Shown piece by piece: positions 56,822 to 64,000 of a stretch of DNA of 64,000 nucleotides. A program made the translations under genes and the position numbers. The notes beneath the pieces are model-generated. The model was not told the origin of the DNA and did not search any database. It saw only the letters and a program-made list of their open reading frames with translations. The first letter of the stretch is position 1. Each line of letters opens with the position of its first letter. The stretch is from contig JAIELW010000001.1 in assembly GCA_019752575.1 (NCBI GenBank), positions 186,001 to 250,000 of the forward strand. Reading direction: 5' to 3'. The DNA is from Xanthobacteraceae bacterium (GTDB lineage Bacteria > Pseudomonadota > Alphaproteobacteria > Rhizobiales > Xanthobacteraceae).

Positions 56822-57970
56822 CTAGGCAGCTCGTTTCAATCGGCTGCGGCCGATGATTTCACGTAAGCGCTTCTCCCACCCGATTACCACCTCACGCATT
56901 TCGTCGATGTAAAGGTGGCGATTGTAGACGGCGGCGACGGCGGTAATAACGCCCGCTGTTTGAAGACTTCCCAGCTTGTGATTGAGAAGCCGCTCGATGA
57001 TGTGCGGCGGCGCACCGAGTTCGGCGAGCTTTGTTGCAAACGTCCTGCGTAGATCGAGGATCATCCAATCATCAATCTTGCAGGTATCTTTTAGTAACCA
57101 CTTAGCTTTGCCGGAGCCGTTCCAAGGAGACTGATCATCTCGTCCGGGGAATAGTAGGTCGGTGCTATTTAGGCGGCGTATGTTAGTGAGGATCGTTGCA
57201 CTCAATGGGCCAAACGGAAACGTATGCTCGGTTCCATTCTTTGTGTCGGGAAGCGTGATAGTTCTGTTTTTTTGATTGATGAGCGGCCAGCGGAGCGAGG
57301 CGATCTCGCCCCAACGCTGTCCAGTGAGCAATAGCAACCGCAATATATCTCCGAATGGATAGCCGATCCGTTCTGCGCTCTGCCAAACCGTTCTGATTTC
57401 GTTATCGGTCAAAACTCGCTTGCGGGGAATATATCTCGACGGCGGCTTTAGCCCCTCGGTCGGCGAGTGCGGAATGTACCGAGGAACGCACCAACGGAAG
57501 AAAATTCGTGCGTAGCTGAAGGTATGCAGCGCCTCGCTCGGCGTCTTGATCAAACCATCCGTAATCTCGGTGATGTCACCCGGAACAATCGCGGACAGGA
57601 TTTTCTTACCAAGCTTCGGCTTAAGATGCTTGTTCAATCCATACTTCAGACGAAATTGCGTTCTCGGTTTCAGACGCGAAACATGAATTTCGTAGAATTT
57701 TTCCAATGCCTCTGAGAACTTGATCGGCTTTGCGATGCCTGACGTTTTGTCGGACTTTAGCGCAAGTGCCTTCCTGCGAGCTTCGCTGAGCGACAAGTCT
57801 GGATAATTGCCGATCTTGATGCGCCGGTTATTCAGCTTCGCAATAAATGTCTTGCGATCTTTGCCAACCCTAATTCCAAATGCGGGTGTCCTCTCATCCC
57901 AATAGTCCGTGCGTTCGCCGATTGCTTTCAGCGTTTTTATTGCTAGGTCGGTGAAGACAATCTTGGGCAT
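56822..57970 (-). CDS. P4-type tyrosine integrase (E2)
   Basis: The 382-residue protein has the DUF4102-like N-domain (MPKIVFTDLAIKTLKAIGER...), core-binding domain, and catalytic domain with Arg in LTGQRWGEIASLRW, Arg in LDLRRTFATKL, His in LLNHKLG and Tyr near VYNRHLY. The first His of HxxR is replaced by Leu. The start at 57970 begins the conserved domain; the paired GGGTAC repeat lies 4 bp upstream. The E1 integrase is only distantly similar, although both use tRNA-Gly. Confidence 0.92.
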   Translation of the reverse strand: MPKIVFTDLAIKTLKAIGERTDYWDERTPAFGIRVGKDRKTFIAKLNNRRIKIGNYPDLSLSEARRKALALKSDKTSGIAKPIKFSEALEKFYEIHVSRLKPRTQFRLKYGLNKHLKPKLGKKILSAIVPGDITEITDGLIKTPSEALHTFSYARIFFRWCVPRYIPHSPTEGLKPPSRYIPRKRVLTDNEIRTVWQSAERIGYPFGDILRLLLLTGQRWGEIASLRWPLINQKNRTITLPDTKNGTEHTFPFGPLSATILTNIRRLNSTDLLFPGRDDQSPWNGSGKAKWLLKDTCKIDDWMILDLRRTFATKLAELGAPPHIIERLLNHKLGSLQTAGVITAVAAVYNRHLYIDEMREVVIGWEKRLREIIGRSRLKRAA

Positions 57971-57974
57971 AGCT

Positions 57975-57992
57975 GGGTACTTTTTGGGTACC
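57975..57992. repeat. E2 right arm-type integrase site
   Basis: GGGTAC occurs at 57975 and 57986 (11-bp period) with TTTTT between, matching 39469-39485. It overlaps the integrase start region, which fits autoregulation. Confidence 0.7.
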
Positions 57993-58113
57993 AAAACAAC
58001 GTGCATAGGAGTGTGTTTTGGTGAGACCGAATGTGAGTCTCACCTAAAGCAAAGTCAATAACGACAAGGGTTTCCGGTCGCTATGCGAATCTATGCGCAA
58101 TCAAATTTTTGAA

Positions 58114-58150
58114 TTGGGAAGCTGTCGTTCTACCACTGAACTACGCCCGC
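58114..58150 (-). pseudogene. Stranded tRNA-Gly 5' half (right end of E2)
   Basis: These 37 bases equal the first 37 nucleotides of tRNA-Gly(CCC) up to the anticodon loop. The 3' half is missing, so it is not functional. It marks the right chromosomal end of the tandem array. Confidence 0.9.
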
Positions 58151-58337
58151 AGACTGTGCTCTCCGGTTTTAGCGCCGTTTGGTTCCGGAAGATTACTATG
58201 AGTGAGTCCGGGCTGCACCAGGAATTGCAGAACCCGCCCTGTGTAGGCAAACGCGACGATGTCGGCAGTCAATGCTGCTTTGTCGTCATCGCATGTAGTT
58301 AGACTCTTGAACTATTCTTCTGACAGACTGTCAGATG

Positions 58338-59687
58338 TCAGAGTGGCGCGCGCTGGCTAATATGACGCACGATAATCTCAACAATGCTATTTGCGACGTG
58401 CTCGGGTATCTGAGACGCATCAACGATACGTCCATTCGGCAACGTCTGAACCAGCGCCAAGTAAGCCTGACGCTGACGCGCAGACACTTCCATTGGGACT
58501 TCCTGCTTTCGCGCTTGCAGAACCTCGGCCGGCGCGTCCAGCAGAATTATAAGATCCGGTTTCGGGATGCAGCGCCACGCCAGCCGCAGAAGCCATAGCG
58601 GTCCGCCGTAGCGATAACGCTTTTGATCGACCAGAATGTCGACGAAGTGCCGGTCGTATAACACAAGCGTTGATCGCGCGAGGGTAAAGCGAAGCGCAAC
58701 CCAGCTAAGGACGTAGTACGACATCCAGTAAGCGACCCGGACCAGCGAAATAAGTGGCGAACGTGGTTTAAGCCCGTGAGGCTCGCTGGTCGATTGATGG
58801 CCCCGTCGCGTAAAACTGAGCAGGCCTGGTGCAAATCCCAGTTCCTTTGCGCGCGGGAATACCGAATCCAGTTTCGATGGGAGCGCCTCGATAACGGATG
58901 ATTTTCCGGCGCCGTCCGGACCCAAGAAAGCTACGCTCATGCCATCGGGAGTGAGAACGCGTTTGATGCGGCGGGCCATTGCCAGAATCTTAGTCGCAAC
59001 AAATCGAACCGGATGACGTCCAATCACTTTTCGCCGCAGTTCCGCGTGGATGCTCGAAAGGTTTTCGCGCACGGGAGTCCAGTCCCCGGACTCCGCGCTC
59101 GCGACGATCAACTCGGCATTGGCGCCGCTCCAGAAGCGCACGACCTGCTCGACGCATTGCGCCGGAGAGCGGTGATAAAGGATGCTCAATTTCCGGCCTC
59201 GGTCTTCACTCAGCGCGTGCTTGGCAACACAGCGCGCAAGATAGGCGCCAAACTCTACATCTCTTGCCGGCACATAGACGTGCTCGGATCGGCGCGTTTG
59301 GAGCAGTTCCCGGCCACTATAAAGCGGGAGATCGTTGACGTCGTAATTCCTGGTAAAATCGAGCGCGATGAAGGAATGCGCTCCATCCTCGCCCCGGCTC
59401 GCAAGAACAAAATAGGTGTTCCGGCAGCGTACCAGATCAGCGCCGATCGATTTCCTATTGCGATGAAAAAGCGTCCGCAATTCGCTTTCCGACGCGCTGG
59501 AGCTAATGATGCAATCCACGTCGGACGTAATCGGCGTCGAAAAATCCTCGTAGCCGTGCGGCACGCAGTATTCGATGCCGGCATGCTCAAGCATCTTGAA
59601 AACGCGCAGCAGAATACGTTCTTGTTCGCTTTTCTGAACAACCGGACGCGATATCCGCGTTTCGTGCGATCTGACGACATTTAACAT
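58338..59687 (-). CDS. Nucleotidyltransferase-like / thymidylate-kinase-like fusion
   Basis: The 449-residue protein joins an N-terminal part with a DVDCI acidic pair near residue 57, typical of nucleotidyltransferase-like domains, to a C-terminal P-loop kinase domain: GPDGAGKSSVIEAL (about residue 255), LYDRHFVDILVDQKRYRYGG and LDAPAEVLQARKQEV. The kinase resembles thymidylate kinase, but such proteins recur in surface-polysaccharide clusters and may phosphorylate a sugar or other carbohydrate precursor. It overlaps the flippase gene by 7 bp. Confidence 0.7.
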   Translation of the reverse strand: MLNVVRSHETRISRPVVQKSEQERILLRVFKMLEHAGIEYCVPHGYEDFSTPITSDVDCIISSSASESELRTLFHRNRKSIGADLVRCRNTYFVLASRGEDGAHSFIALDFTRNYDVNDLPLYSGRELLQTRRSEHVYVPARDVEFGAYLARCVAKHALSEDRGRKLSILYHRSPAQCVEQVVRFWSGANAELIVASAESGDWTPVRENLSSIHAELRRKVIGRHPVRFVATKILAMARRIKRVLTPDGMSVAFLGPDGAGKSSVIEALPSKLDSVFPRAKELGFAPGLLSFTRRGHQSTSEPHGLKPRSPLISLVRVAYWMSYYVLSWVALRFTLARSTLVLYDRHFVDILVDQKRYRYGGPLWLLRLAWRCIPKPDLIILLDAPAEVLQARKQEVPMEVSARQRQAYLALVQTLPNGRIVDASQIPEHVANSIVEIIVRHISQRAPL

Positions 59688-61042
59688 TTCGGCGATCCCG
59701 ACGATGTTTGCGGTTGGCCCAATGCGAGCGCGCTTTCCCGGGGAGCAATCTTGGCAGCAAGCAGAAGGAATGCGATCCAGCGGCCGGCGCCACCGATCAC
59801 TTCGGCAACTAACATGCCATAGGCCGCGCCGAGGAGCCCCCAGCCGGGCAGCAGAACCGCAATTAGCACGATGTGGAGCGCCGCGGTGAGGGCGGTTATG
59901 CCGGCAACCCGACGTGCATGTCCCGCCGCAGCGATAGCAAGGGACGCCGGTACGCCAACCGAGCCGGCAAACGAAGCCAGCGCGAGTACCGTCAGTAATT
60001 CTCCATAGCCGGAATAGGAATCACCCTGAAACAACAGTTGCATGACGACGCCACCGAACGCGAACACGATCAGCGAGAACGCTCCCATGATCGCCGCCAA
60101 TAGCAATGCAGCCAGGCAGGCTTGTCGTCTAAGCGCCACGACACCTTCCTGTCGCAGCGTCAGCACAAATCTCGGCAGTAGCACGTTGAAGTAGCCAAAC
60201 AATAACGGATTCGCGAAGGCCACGATCGTTGTGCACGCGGTGTATATTCCGGTCGCTATGGTCCCGACGATAAATAGGATCATCCACGGCGTCACATATC
60301 CCTGTATTTGTATGGCCAGTTGGCTCGAGAAGAACCATTTTCCCATTTGCCAGCTTCGCTGCAGAGCCGGGTACAGTTGCGACAGGTTCAGTCCGAACTG
60401 ATGACGCATTAGATAGAACCAGCCGATGCTGGCGACGCCGCAGGCAATACCCATAACAGCGAATGTATTGGACGCCGACAATTGTCCAGACACGCCTAGC
60501 GCTGCGATAAAAATTAGCGTCGGAACAGCAACGCACAGATCGACGACAAGTGCGCGTGCGACAGCTAGATGTGCGAAAGCATAGCGTCTGGAAAATTCAC
60601 GCATCAGAATAAACGGAATCGCCGCCGCAAGCACCAGGGCGGTTTGAATCATTCCGTGGAATGTATCGAAAGCCGAGACTAGGAGCGCGGCGATTGCAGT
60701 CACGAAAGCAGCCATCACCGACAGCATGACGGCAAGCATAACGACGCCGGAGGCGTGTTTCGCTGAGGCGCAGGATAGCTCATGCAATTGTATAGAATAT
60801 GGCTTGGTAATCAGCGATTCTTGCGTGGCTACCAGCAGCGCGATGATGGAGAAACCAATCGCATAGATACCAAGCTCGTGCGGTCCGGCCCAGCGCCCGA
60901 GCATGACCAGAACCATCAAGCTCGTAGCCGACACGACCGCTTGGTCAGCCCAACCCAGGACATGACTGTTCGTCAGCAGCCGCACGGTTCGCGGCATCAA
61001 GCGATTCACGCGCATTGCCCTGTTTGCCATCGCTGGTGACAT
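59681..61042 (-). CDS. Polysaccharide flippase (Wzx/MATE-like)
   Basis: About 453 residues with 12-14 membrane helices and no soluble domain, typical of oligosaccharide flippases of the MVF/MATE group that move lipid-linked sugars across the inner membrane. The start at 61042 (5 bp after the preceding stop) was chosen over 61120, which would overlap the upstream gene by 74 bp. It belongs to the polysaccharide operon on the minus strand. Confidence 0.8.
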   Translation of the reverse strand: MSPAMANRAMRVNRLMPRTVRLLTNSHVLGWADQAVVSATSLMVLVMLGRWAGPHELGIYAIGFSIIALLVATQESLITKPYSIQLHELSCASAKHASGVVMLAVMLSVMAAFVTAIAALLVSAFDTFHGMIQTALVLAAAIPFILMREFSRRYAFAHLAVARALVVDLCVAVPTLIFIAALGVSGQLSASNTFAVMGIACGVASIGWFYLMRHQFGLNLSQLYPALQRSWQMGKWFFSSQLAIQIQGYVTPWMILFIVGTIATGIYTACTTIVAFANPLLFGYFNVLLPRFVLTLRQEGVVALRRQACLAALLLAAIMGAFSLIVFAFGGVVMQLLFQGDSYSGYGELLTVLALASFAGSVGVPASLAIAAAGHARRVAGITALTAALHIVLIAVLLPGWGLLGAAYGMLVAEVIGGAGRWIAFLLLAAKIAPRESALALGQPQTSSGSPKC

Positions 61043-61046
61043 CAAT

Positions 61047-62180
61047 TCAGCCCGCAACCCTGGCAACCAACGCTTTTGCGCTGCGCTTGACGGTCTTTTT
61101 CGCATGGTCGGCCAGCGCAAAAAGGTACAGTCGCTGTTCGGCGTACCGGGAGGCCAAACTGAACATCAGATCGCCGACTTCAACGGTGCTTGACCATAAG
61201 CCATCGACGACGTGAGCCCCGTTGGTGGCTCCATCCAGTCGAGAGGCCCATCGATCGTTCAGAAAACCGCGGAGCACTTCAACCTCTAGCAGCAGTCCGA
61301 CCGAATAGCTGCGATAGGTTTCATCGTATGCCCCCTTAACGGTAAAGCCGGTATCACCGCTGAACACGGTCAATCCGACCGCGACCGGCGTGCTATCAAG
61401 CGTCAGTACGTCCGCGCGGCAGATGGAAGCCTCGCGGTCTCCCGTAAAAGCGTCGATCGCAAATTGGCGTGTTGAAGCATGGCAGGCGAGCGCGGTGCCG
61501 CGCCGTCCTTTCCAGCCACTCGATTCAATTTTAAGAAAAGCCCTCACAGCGCGGTCGAGGCCTTCGCCGGAACGATGGCTATCGTGCGCGACTGTTCCGA
61601 GCTCTTCTAGCCTGCGCCGGCTGCGCGCGAGATCGCGGCGGCGTTTTGACGACAGGTGAAGACGCATATGCTCATCGAAGCTGCTTGCGTGCTCGACTAC
61701 TGCGCGCTGAAACGAATTCACGATCCGGCTCGGCCGGTTGTCATTCTTGAGGGCTTCGACCATAGCGCGGCAAGCCGGACCGCCAATGTTTGCTGTTGGA
61801 ACGATCCATTCACCCGCATTGATCGTGCGCAGCAGATCGACGAGCGCCGTGGCCGCCTCGAGCGGACAAGCGCGATCCAGCAGTGGTGTGCAACTGAAGG
61901 TGTAGTCGGTTTGCCAGGCGCGTGCAGCAGCACTGATGCTCGAGCCCTTGAACGGTAACAGCGCAACGAGCGTGTCGGCTTGCCACACAGTGGCAAAGCG
62001 AAGGTTCCCGTCGCGATCGATGTTCTTAATCAGCGCGAGGGCATAACGCGGGGCGTAGTACACATTGTTTTCAACCGCTCTTGCGCACAGACCTTCCCAG
62101 GCCGGAACCAGCCCGGACAATTCATCGCGGCTCAGCACTTCTCCGCGCATCAAACGGTCTGGGTCTGGTAGCTGAAGCAT
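61047..62180 (-). CDS. FemAB/BioF2-like GNAT acyltransferase
   Basis: About 377 residues, with a paired GNAT-like fold of the Acetyltransf_6 (BioF2-like) type. Recognisable parts are LSSKRRRDLARSRRRLEELG near the middle, FLKIESSGWKGRRGTAL, and GLTVFSGDTGFTVKGAYDETYRSYSVGLLLEVEVL. Such proteins add amino-acid or acyl groups in cell-surface polymers. The ATG at 62180 has a better ribosome site than the GTG at 62198. It diverges from the ATP-grasp gene. Confidence 0.75.
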   Translation of the reverse strand: MLQLPDPDRLMRGEVLSRDELSGLVPAWEGLCARAVENNVYYAPRYALALIKNIDRDGNLRFATVWQADTLVALLPFKGSSISAAARAWQTDYTFSCTPLLDRACPLEAATALVDLLRTINAGEWIVPTANIGGPACRAMVEALKNDNRPSRIVNSFQRAVVEHASSFDEHMRLHLSSKRRRDLARSRRRLEELGTVAHDSHRSGEGLDRAVRAFLKIESSGWKGRRGTALACHASTRQFAIDAFTGDREASICRADVLTLDSTPVAVGLTVFSGDTGFTVKGAYDETYRSYSVGLLLEVEVLRGFLNDRWASRLDGATNGAHVVDGLWSSTVEVGDLMFSLASRYAEQRLYLFALADHAKKTVKRSAKALVARVAG

Positions 62181-62532
62181 TCCCGTTTCCCACGCCACTC
62201 GCGCCGCATCTCATGATTTCATGCTTCGCTTATCGCCGGCGCCCACACGCAAATAACAGATAAGATTTACAAACTTACTTCGATGCGATTGTCCTGATTA
62301 CGACCCAGCAAAGCGGTCGTTAACCATACGTATCGAAGAGGCGCTCCTTACATCGCACATCGAAATACGGCCCCATATGGTTCAACACTGCGGTTGGTTA
62401 ACGGCGATAAGAGCGTCTGATCGGGATAGGAGAAGTTTACCCCGAATGGAGTAAAGACATACCGATGATGTCTCCATGTGTTCCGCTTGGTGGCATCGCC
62501 TTGATCTCGTGGACACGGAGCGAGCTATACAA
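62181..62532. other. Divergent intergenic region
   Basis: About 350 bp between the two polysaccharide transcription units. No gene is recognised; promoters for both directions must lie here. The region is AT-rich around 62250-62340. Confidence 0.4.
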
Positions 62533-63786
62533 ATGGGGATTTTGAGAAGCGAGAAGAGTCCGGAGCGGGTCTTAGTCTTCGGTGACGACATGCGCATTTT
62601 TCTCGCCGTGGTGCGTTCGCTTGGCCGTGCCGGTAAAGAAGTCCATGCTGTGCCTTTCAACTGGCAAGCGCCAGCATTGAAATCAAAATACGTTCATGCC
62701 GTACACCGAGTGCCGCGCTTTTCCGATAGTCAGGACGCGTGGCGTGATGCGGTACTGAAAATTCTTCGGAATGAATCATTTAGCCTGGTACTGCCAAACT
62801 GTGACGACAGGTCCATCCTCGCATTTGACAGGTATCGCGAGGAGTTCTCCGGGTATCGTGTAGCCATTCCGAACCAGGTGAGCATGCAGCATCTTTTTGA
62901 CAAGCAATGCACGCGCGAGCTCTGCGCCCAGTTGGGGATAGATACAGTACCCGGCGCAAGGCTGGAGAAAGACGACGATGCGCAAGCCCTTGTCGCTCGC
63001 TACGGACTGCCGCTGGTAGTCAAGCCGCGACGCTCATACTGGCCGGACAAGTCCGACAGTTGGGGTAAAGTATACATCGCCGAGCATGAAGACGAGTTGG
63101 CTGGGATACTTGCCAAACTTGGAGGTCGGTCGCGCTACTTGGTCGAAGGTTATTTCGCGGGTGTTGGCGTCGGTGTTTCGGTGCTTGCACAGAACGGACA
63201 TATACAACACGCTTTTCAACATCGGCGTCTGCGCGAGGGTTGGGGAGGGTCGAGTTCCTATCGCGTCAGCGAGGCGGTAGACCAAAGCCTTCGCGAAGCG
63301 TGCGCAAAAATATGCAAGCACACCGAGTTCACCGGAGTGTGCATGTTTGAATTTCGCTGGAATGAAAGCAGCAAGGCCTGGGTGCTGCTCGAAACCAATG
63401 CGCGGTTCTGGGGTTCGATGCCGCTACCGCTTTCGCTCGGCGTCGACTTTCCTCGATACCTTTACGACTTGATGGTCAGCGGCCGTGTCCACCCCCCGGC
63501 ACAGTATGCCACCGGCATAAGAAGCCGAAATTTCGTTCTGGATGGCTTTAACCTCGTTAGGGGTCTGCAGCGCAGCACCCTCGGCGCCTGGCTTGGAGAG
63601 CTCGCACGTTATCTTACGCAACCGCTCGGATGGCTGACCGGACGCGAGCGATCCGACAGTCTTGTCGTCGATGATCTGCGTCCTGCGATCTCGGAATGGG
63701 CAACCCTTCTGAAAAGTGTTGGCCAGAAGCTGACACGAGGGCGTGCGGAGCCTCTGGCTCGCAGGCGGGGGGAGCGAGTCGCGTGA
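62533..63786 (+). CDS. ATP-grasp domain enzyme
   Basis: The 417-residue protein has an N-terminal Rossmann-like part (VLVFGDDMRIFLAVVRSLGRAGKEVHAVPF), then an ATP-grasp fold with PLVVKPRRSYWPDKSD near residue 158, YLVEGYFAGVGVGVSVLAQNG and VCMFEFRWNESSKAWVLLETNARFWGSMPLPLSLGVDF. It probably ligates a carboxylate to an amine on a sugar or amino-acid precursor. The start at 62533 precedes conserved sequence; GGAGCGAG lies upstream. It overlaps the next gene by 4 bp. Confidence 0.75.
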   Translation: MGILRSEKSPERVLVFGDDMRIFLAVVRSLGRAGKEVHAVPFNWQAPALKSKYVHAVHRVPRFSDSQDAWRDAVLKILRNESFSLVLPNCDDRSILAFDRYREEFSGYRVAIPNQVSMQHLFDKQCTRELCAQLGIDTVPGARLEKDDDAQALVARYGLPLVVKPRRSYWPDKSDSWGKVYIAEHEDELAGILAKLGGRSRYLVEGYFAGVGVGVSVLAQNGHIQHAFQHRRLREGWGGSSSYRVSEAVDQSLREACAKICKHTEFTGVCMFEFRWNESSKAWVLLETNARFWGSMPLPLSLGVDFPRYLYDLMVSGRVHPPAQYATGIRSRNFVLDGFNLVRGLQRSTLGAWLGELARYLTQPLGWLTGRERSDSLVVDDLRPAISEWATLLKSVGQKLTRGRAEPLARRRGERVA

Positions 63787-64000
63787 CAAATCCTCAAGGT
63801 ATTCAAGCGGCCTTCGATGCGAGCTTGAAGCATATTGGCGCCACCGCAAGCCATAAACGGACGATTCCGGCGCCAGCGAATGCGATGCCGAGGTTTCAGA
63901 TTACGGAAGATTTGACTTCAATCGAAGACGAGTGGCGTGGCTTTGAGAGTCACGCGAATTGCACGCCATTCCAGACCTTCGATTGGCTCGTGAACTGGCA
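63783..64000 (+). CDS. FemAB/GNAT-like protein, partial
   Basis: The frame opens at GTG 63783 (GTGA overlap with the ATP-grasp stop) and runs out of the window after 72 residues. The part MPRFQITEDLTSIEDEWRG and the TPFQTFDWLVNW ending are the N-terminal hallmark of BioF2/FemAB-like acetyltransferases of polysaccharide clusters. Confidence 0.7.
   Translation, partial: MTNPQGIQAAFDASLKHIGATASHKRTIPAPANAMPRFQITEDLTSIEDEWRGFESHANCTPFQTFDWLVNW

Overview
The window reads as a chromosome segment of an alphaproteobacterium, most likely order Hyphomicrobiales. The evidence is high GC with alphaproteobacterial core genes at both ends: class I lysyl-tRNA synthetase, class 2 PyrD, TIGR02186/DUF6460 proteins and a SCO1 protein on the left, and a surface-polysaccharide gene group on the right. 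Genus cannot be set from the sequence alone.

Layout. Positions 1-8470 are ordinary chromosome. A tRNA-Gly(CCC) gene at 8491-8565 (minus strand) is the entry point of an approximately 50 kb accessory region. The 11-bp anticodon-loop core TTGGGAAGCTG occurs four times (8529, 37665, 39388, 58114) and cuts the region into three tandem segments. Element 1 (E1, 8529-37675) carries metal efflux genes. A 1.7 kb mini-element without an integrase (37676-39387) carries a DNA methylase. Element 2 (E2, 39388-58124) carries an SbtA/SbtB bicarbonate-transport-like locus, a TerC protein and an MFS transporter. The chromosomal tRNA 5' half is stranded at 58114-58150. From 58338 to the end lie polysaccharide genes: a kinase-like fusion, a flippase, an ATP-grasp enzyme and two FemAB/GNAT-like proteins.

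Shared backbone. E1 and E2 are diverged versions of one element type. In the same order and strand both carry: a small conserved protein, a replication-relaxation-like protein, a large hexameric-type ATPase, a variable small protein, a second TraD/VirD4-like ATPase, a structured non-coding zone, a DUF3768 protein, a ParE/ParD-type toxin-antitoxin pair, a covarying multi-hairpin non-coding zone, a palindrome array, an HTH replication-type protein, an HTH/coiled-coil protein with 10-bp phased iterons inside its gene, an AlpA-like protein and a P4-type tyrosine integrase. Mating-pair genes and a classical relaxase are absent, so the elements are probably mobilizable rather than self-transmissible. 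Cargo sits in fixed slots between backbone blocks.

Cargo. E1 has czcCBA, czcD, a P1B ATPase with a divergent MerR regulator, two small His/Cys-rich exported proteins, and an LpxO-like gene broken by an IS3-family insertion. Its fourth slot holds a thymidylate-synthase homologue with Asp at the dUMP-selecting Asn position, fused as an operon to a protein resembling the alpha-glutamyl/putrescinyl-thymine pyrophosphorylase family, facing a HigB-like/HTH-M78-peptidase pair. This is the best candidate for an undescribed DNA-base-modification or defence system. E2 has the bicarbonate-transport-like module, a RelB/YafQ pair with a clear palindromic operator, two ICMT-family methyltransferases and an MFS transporter.

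All family names come from motif reading and memory of families; no search was run.
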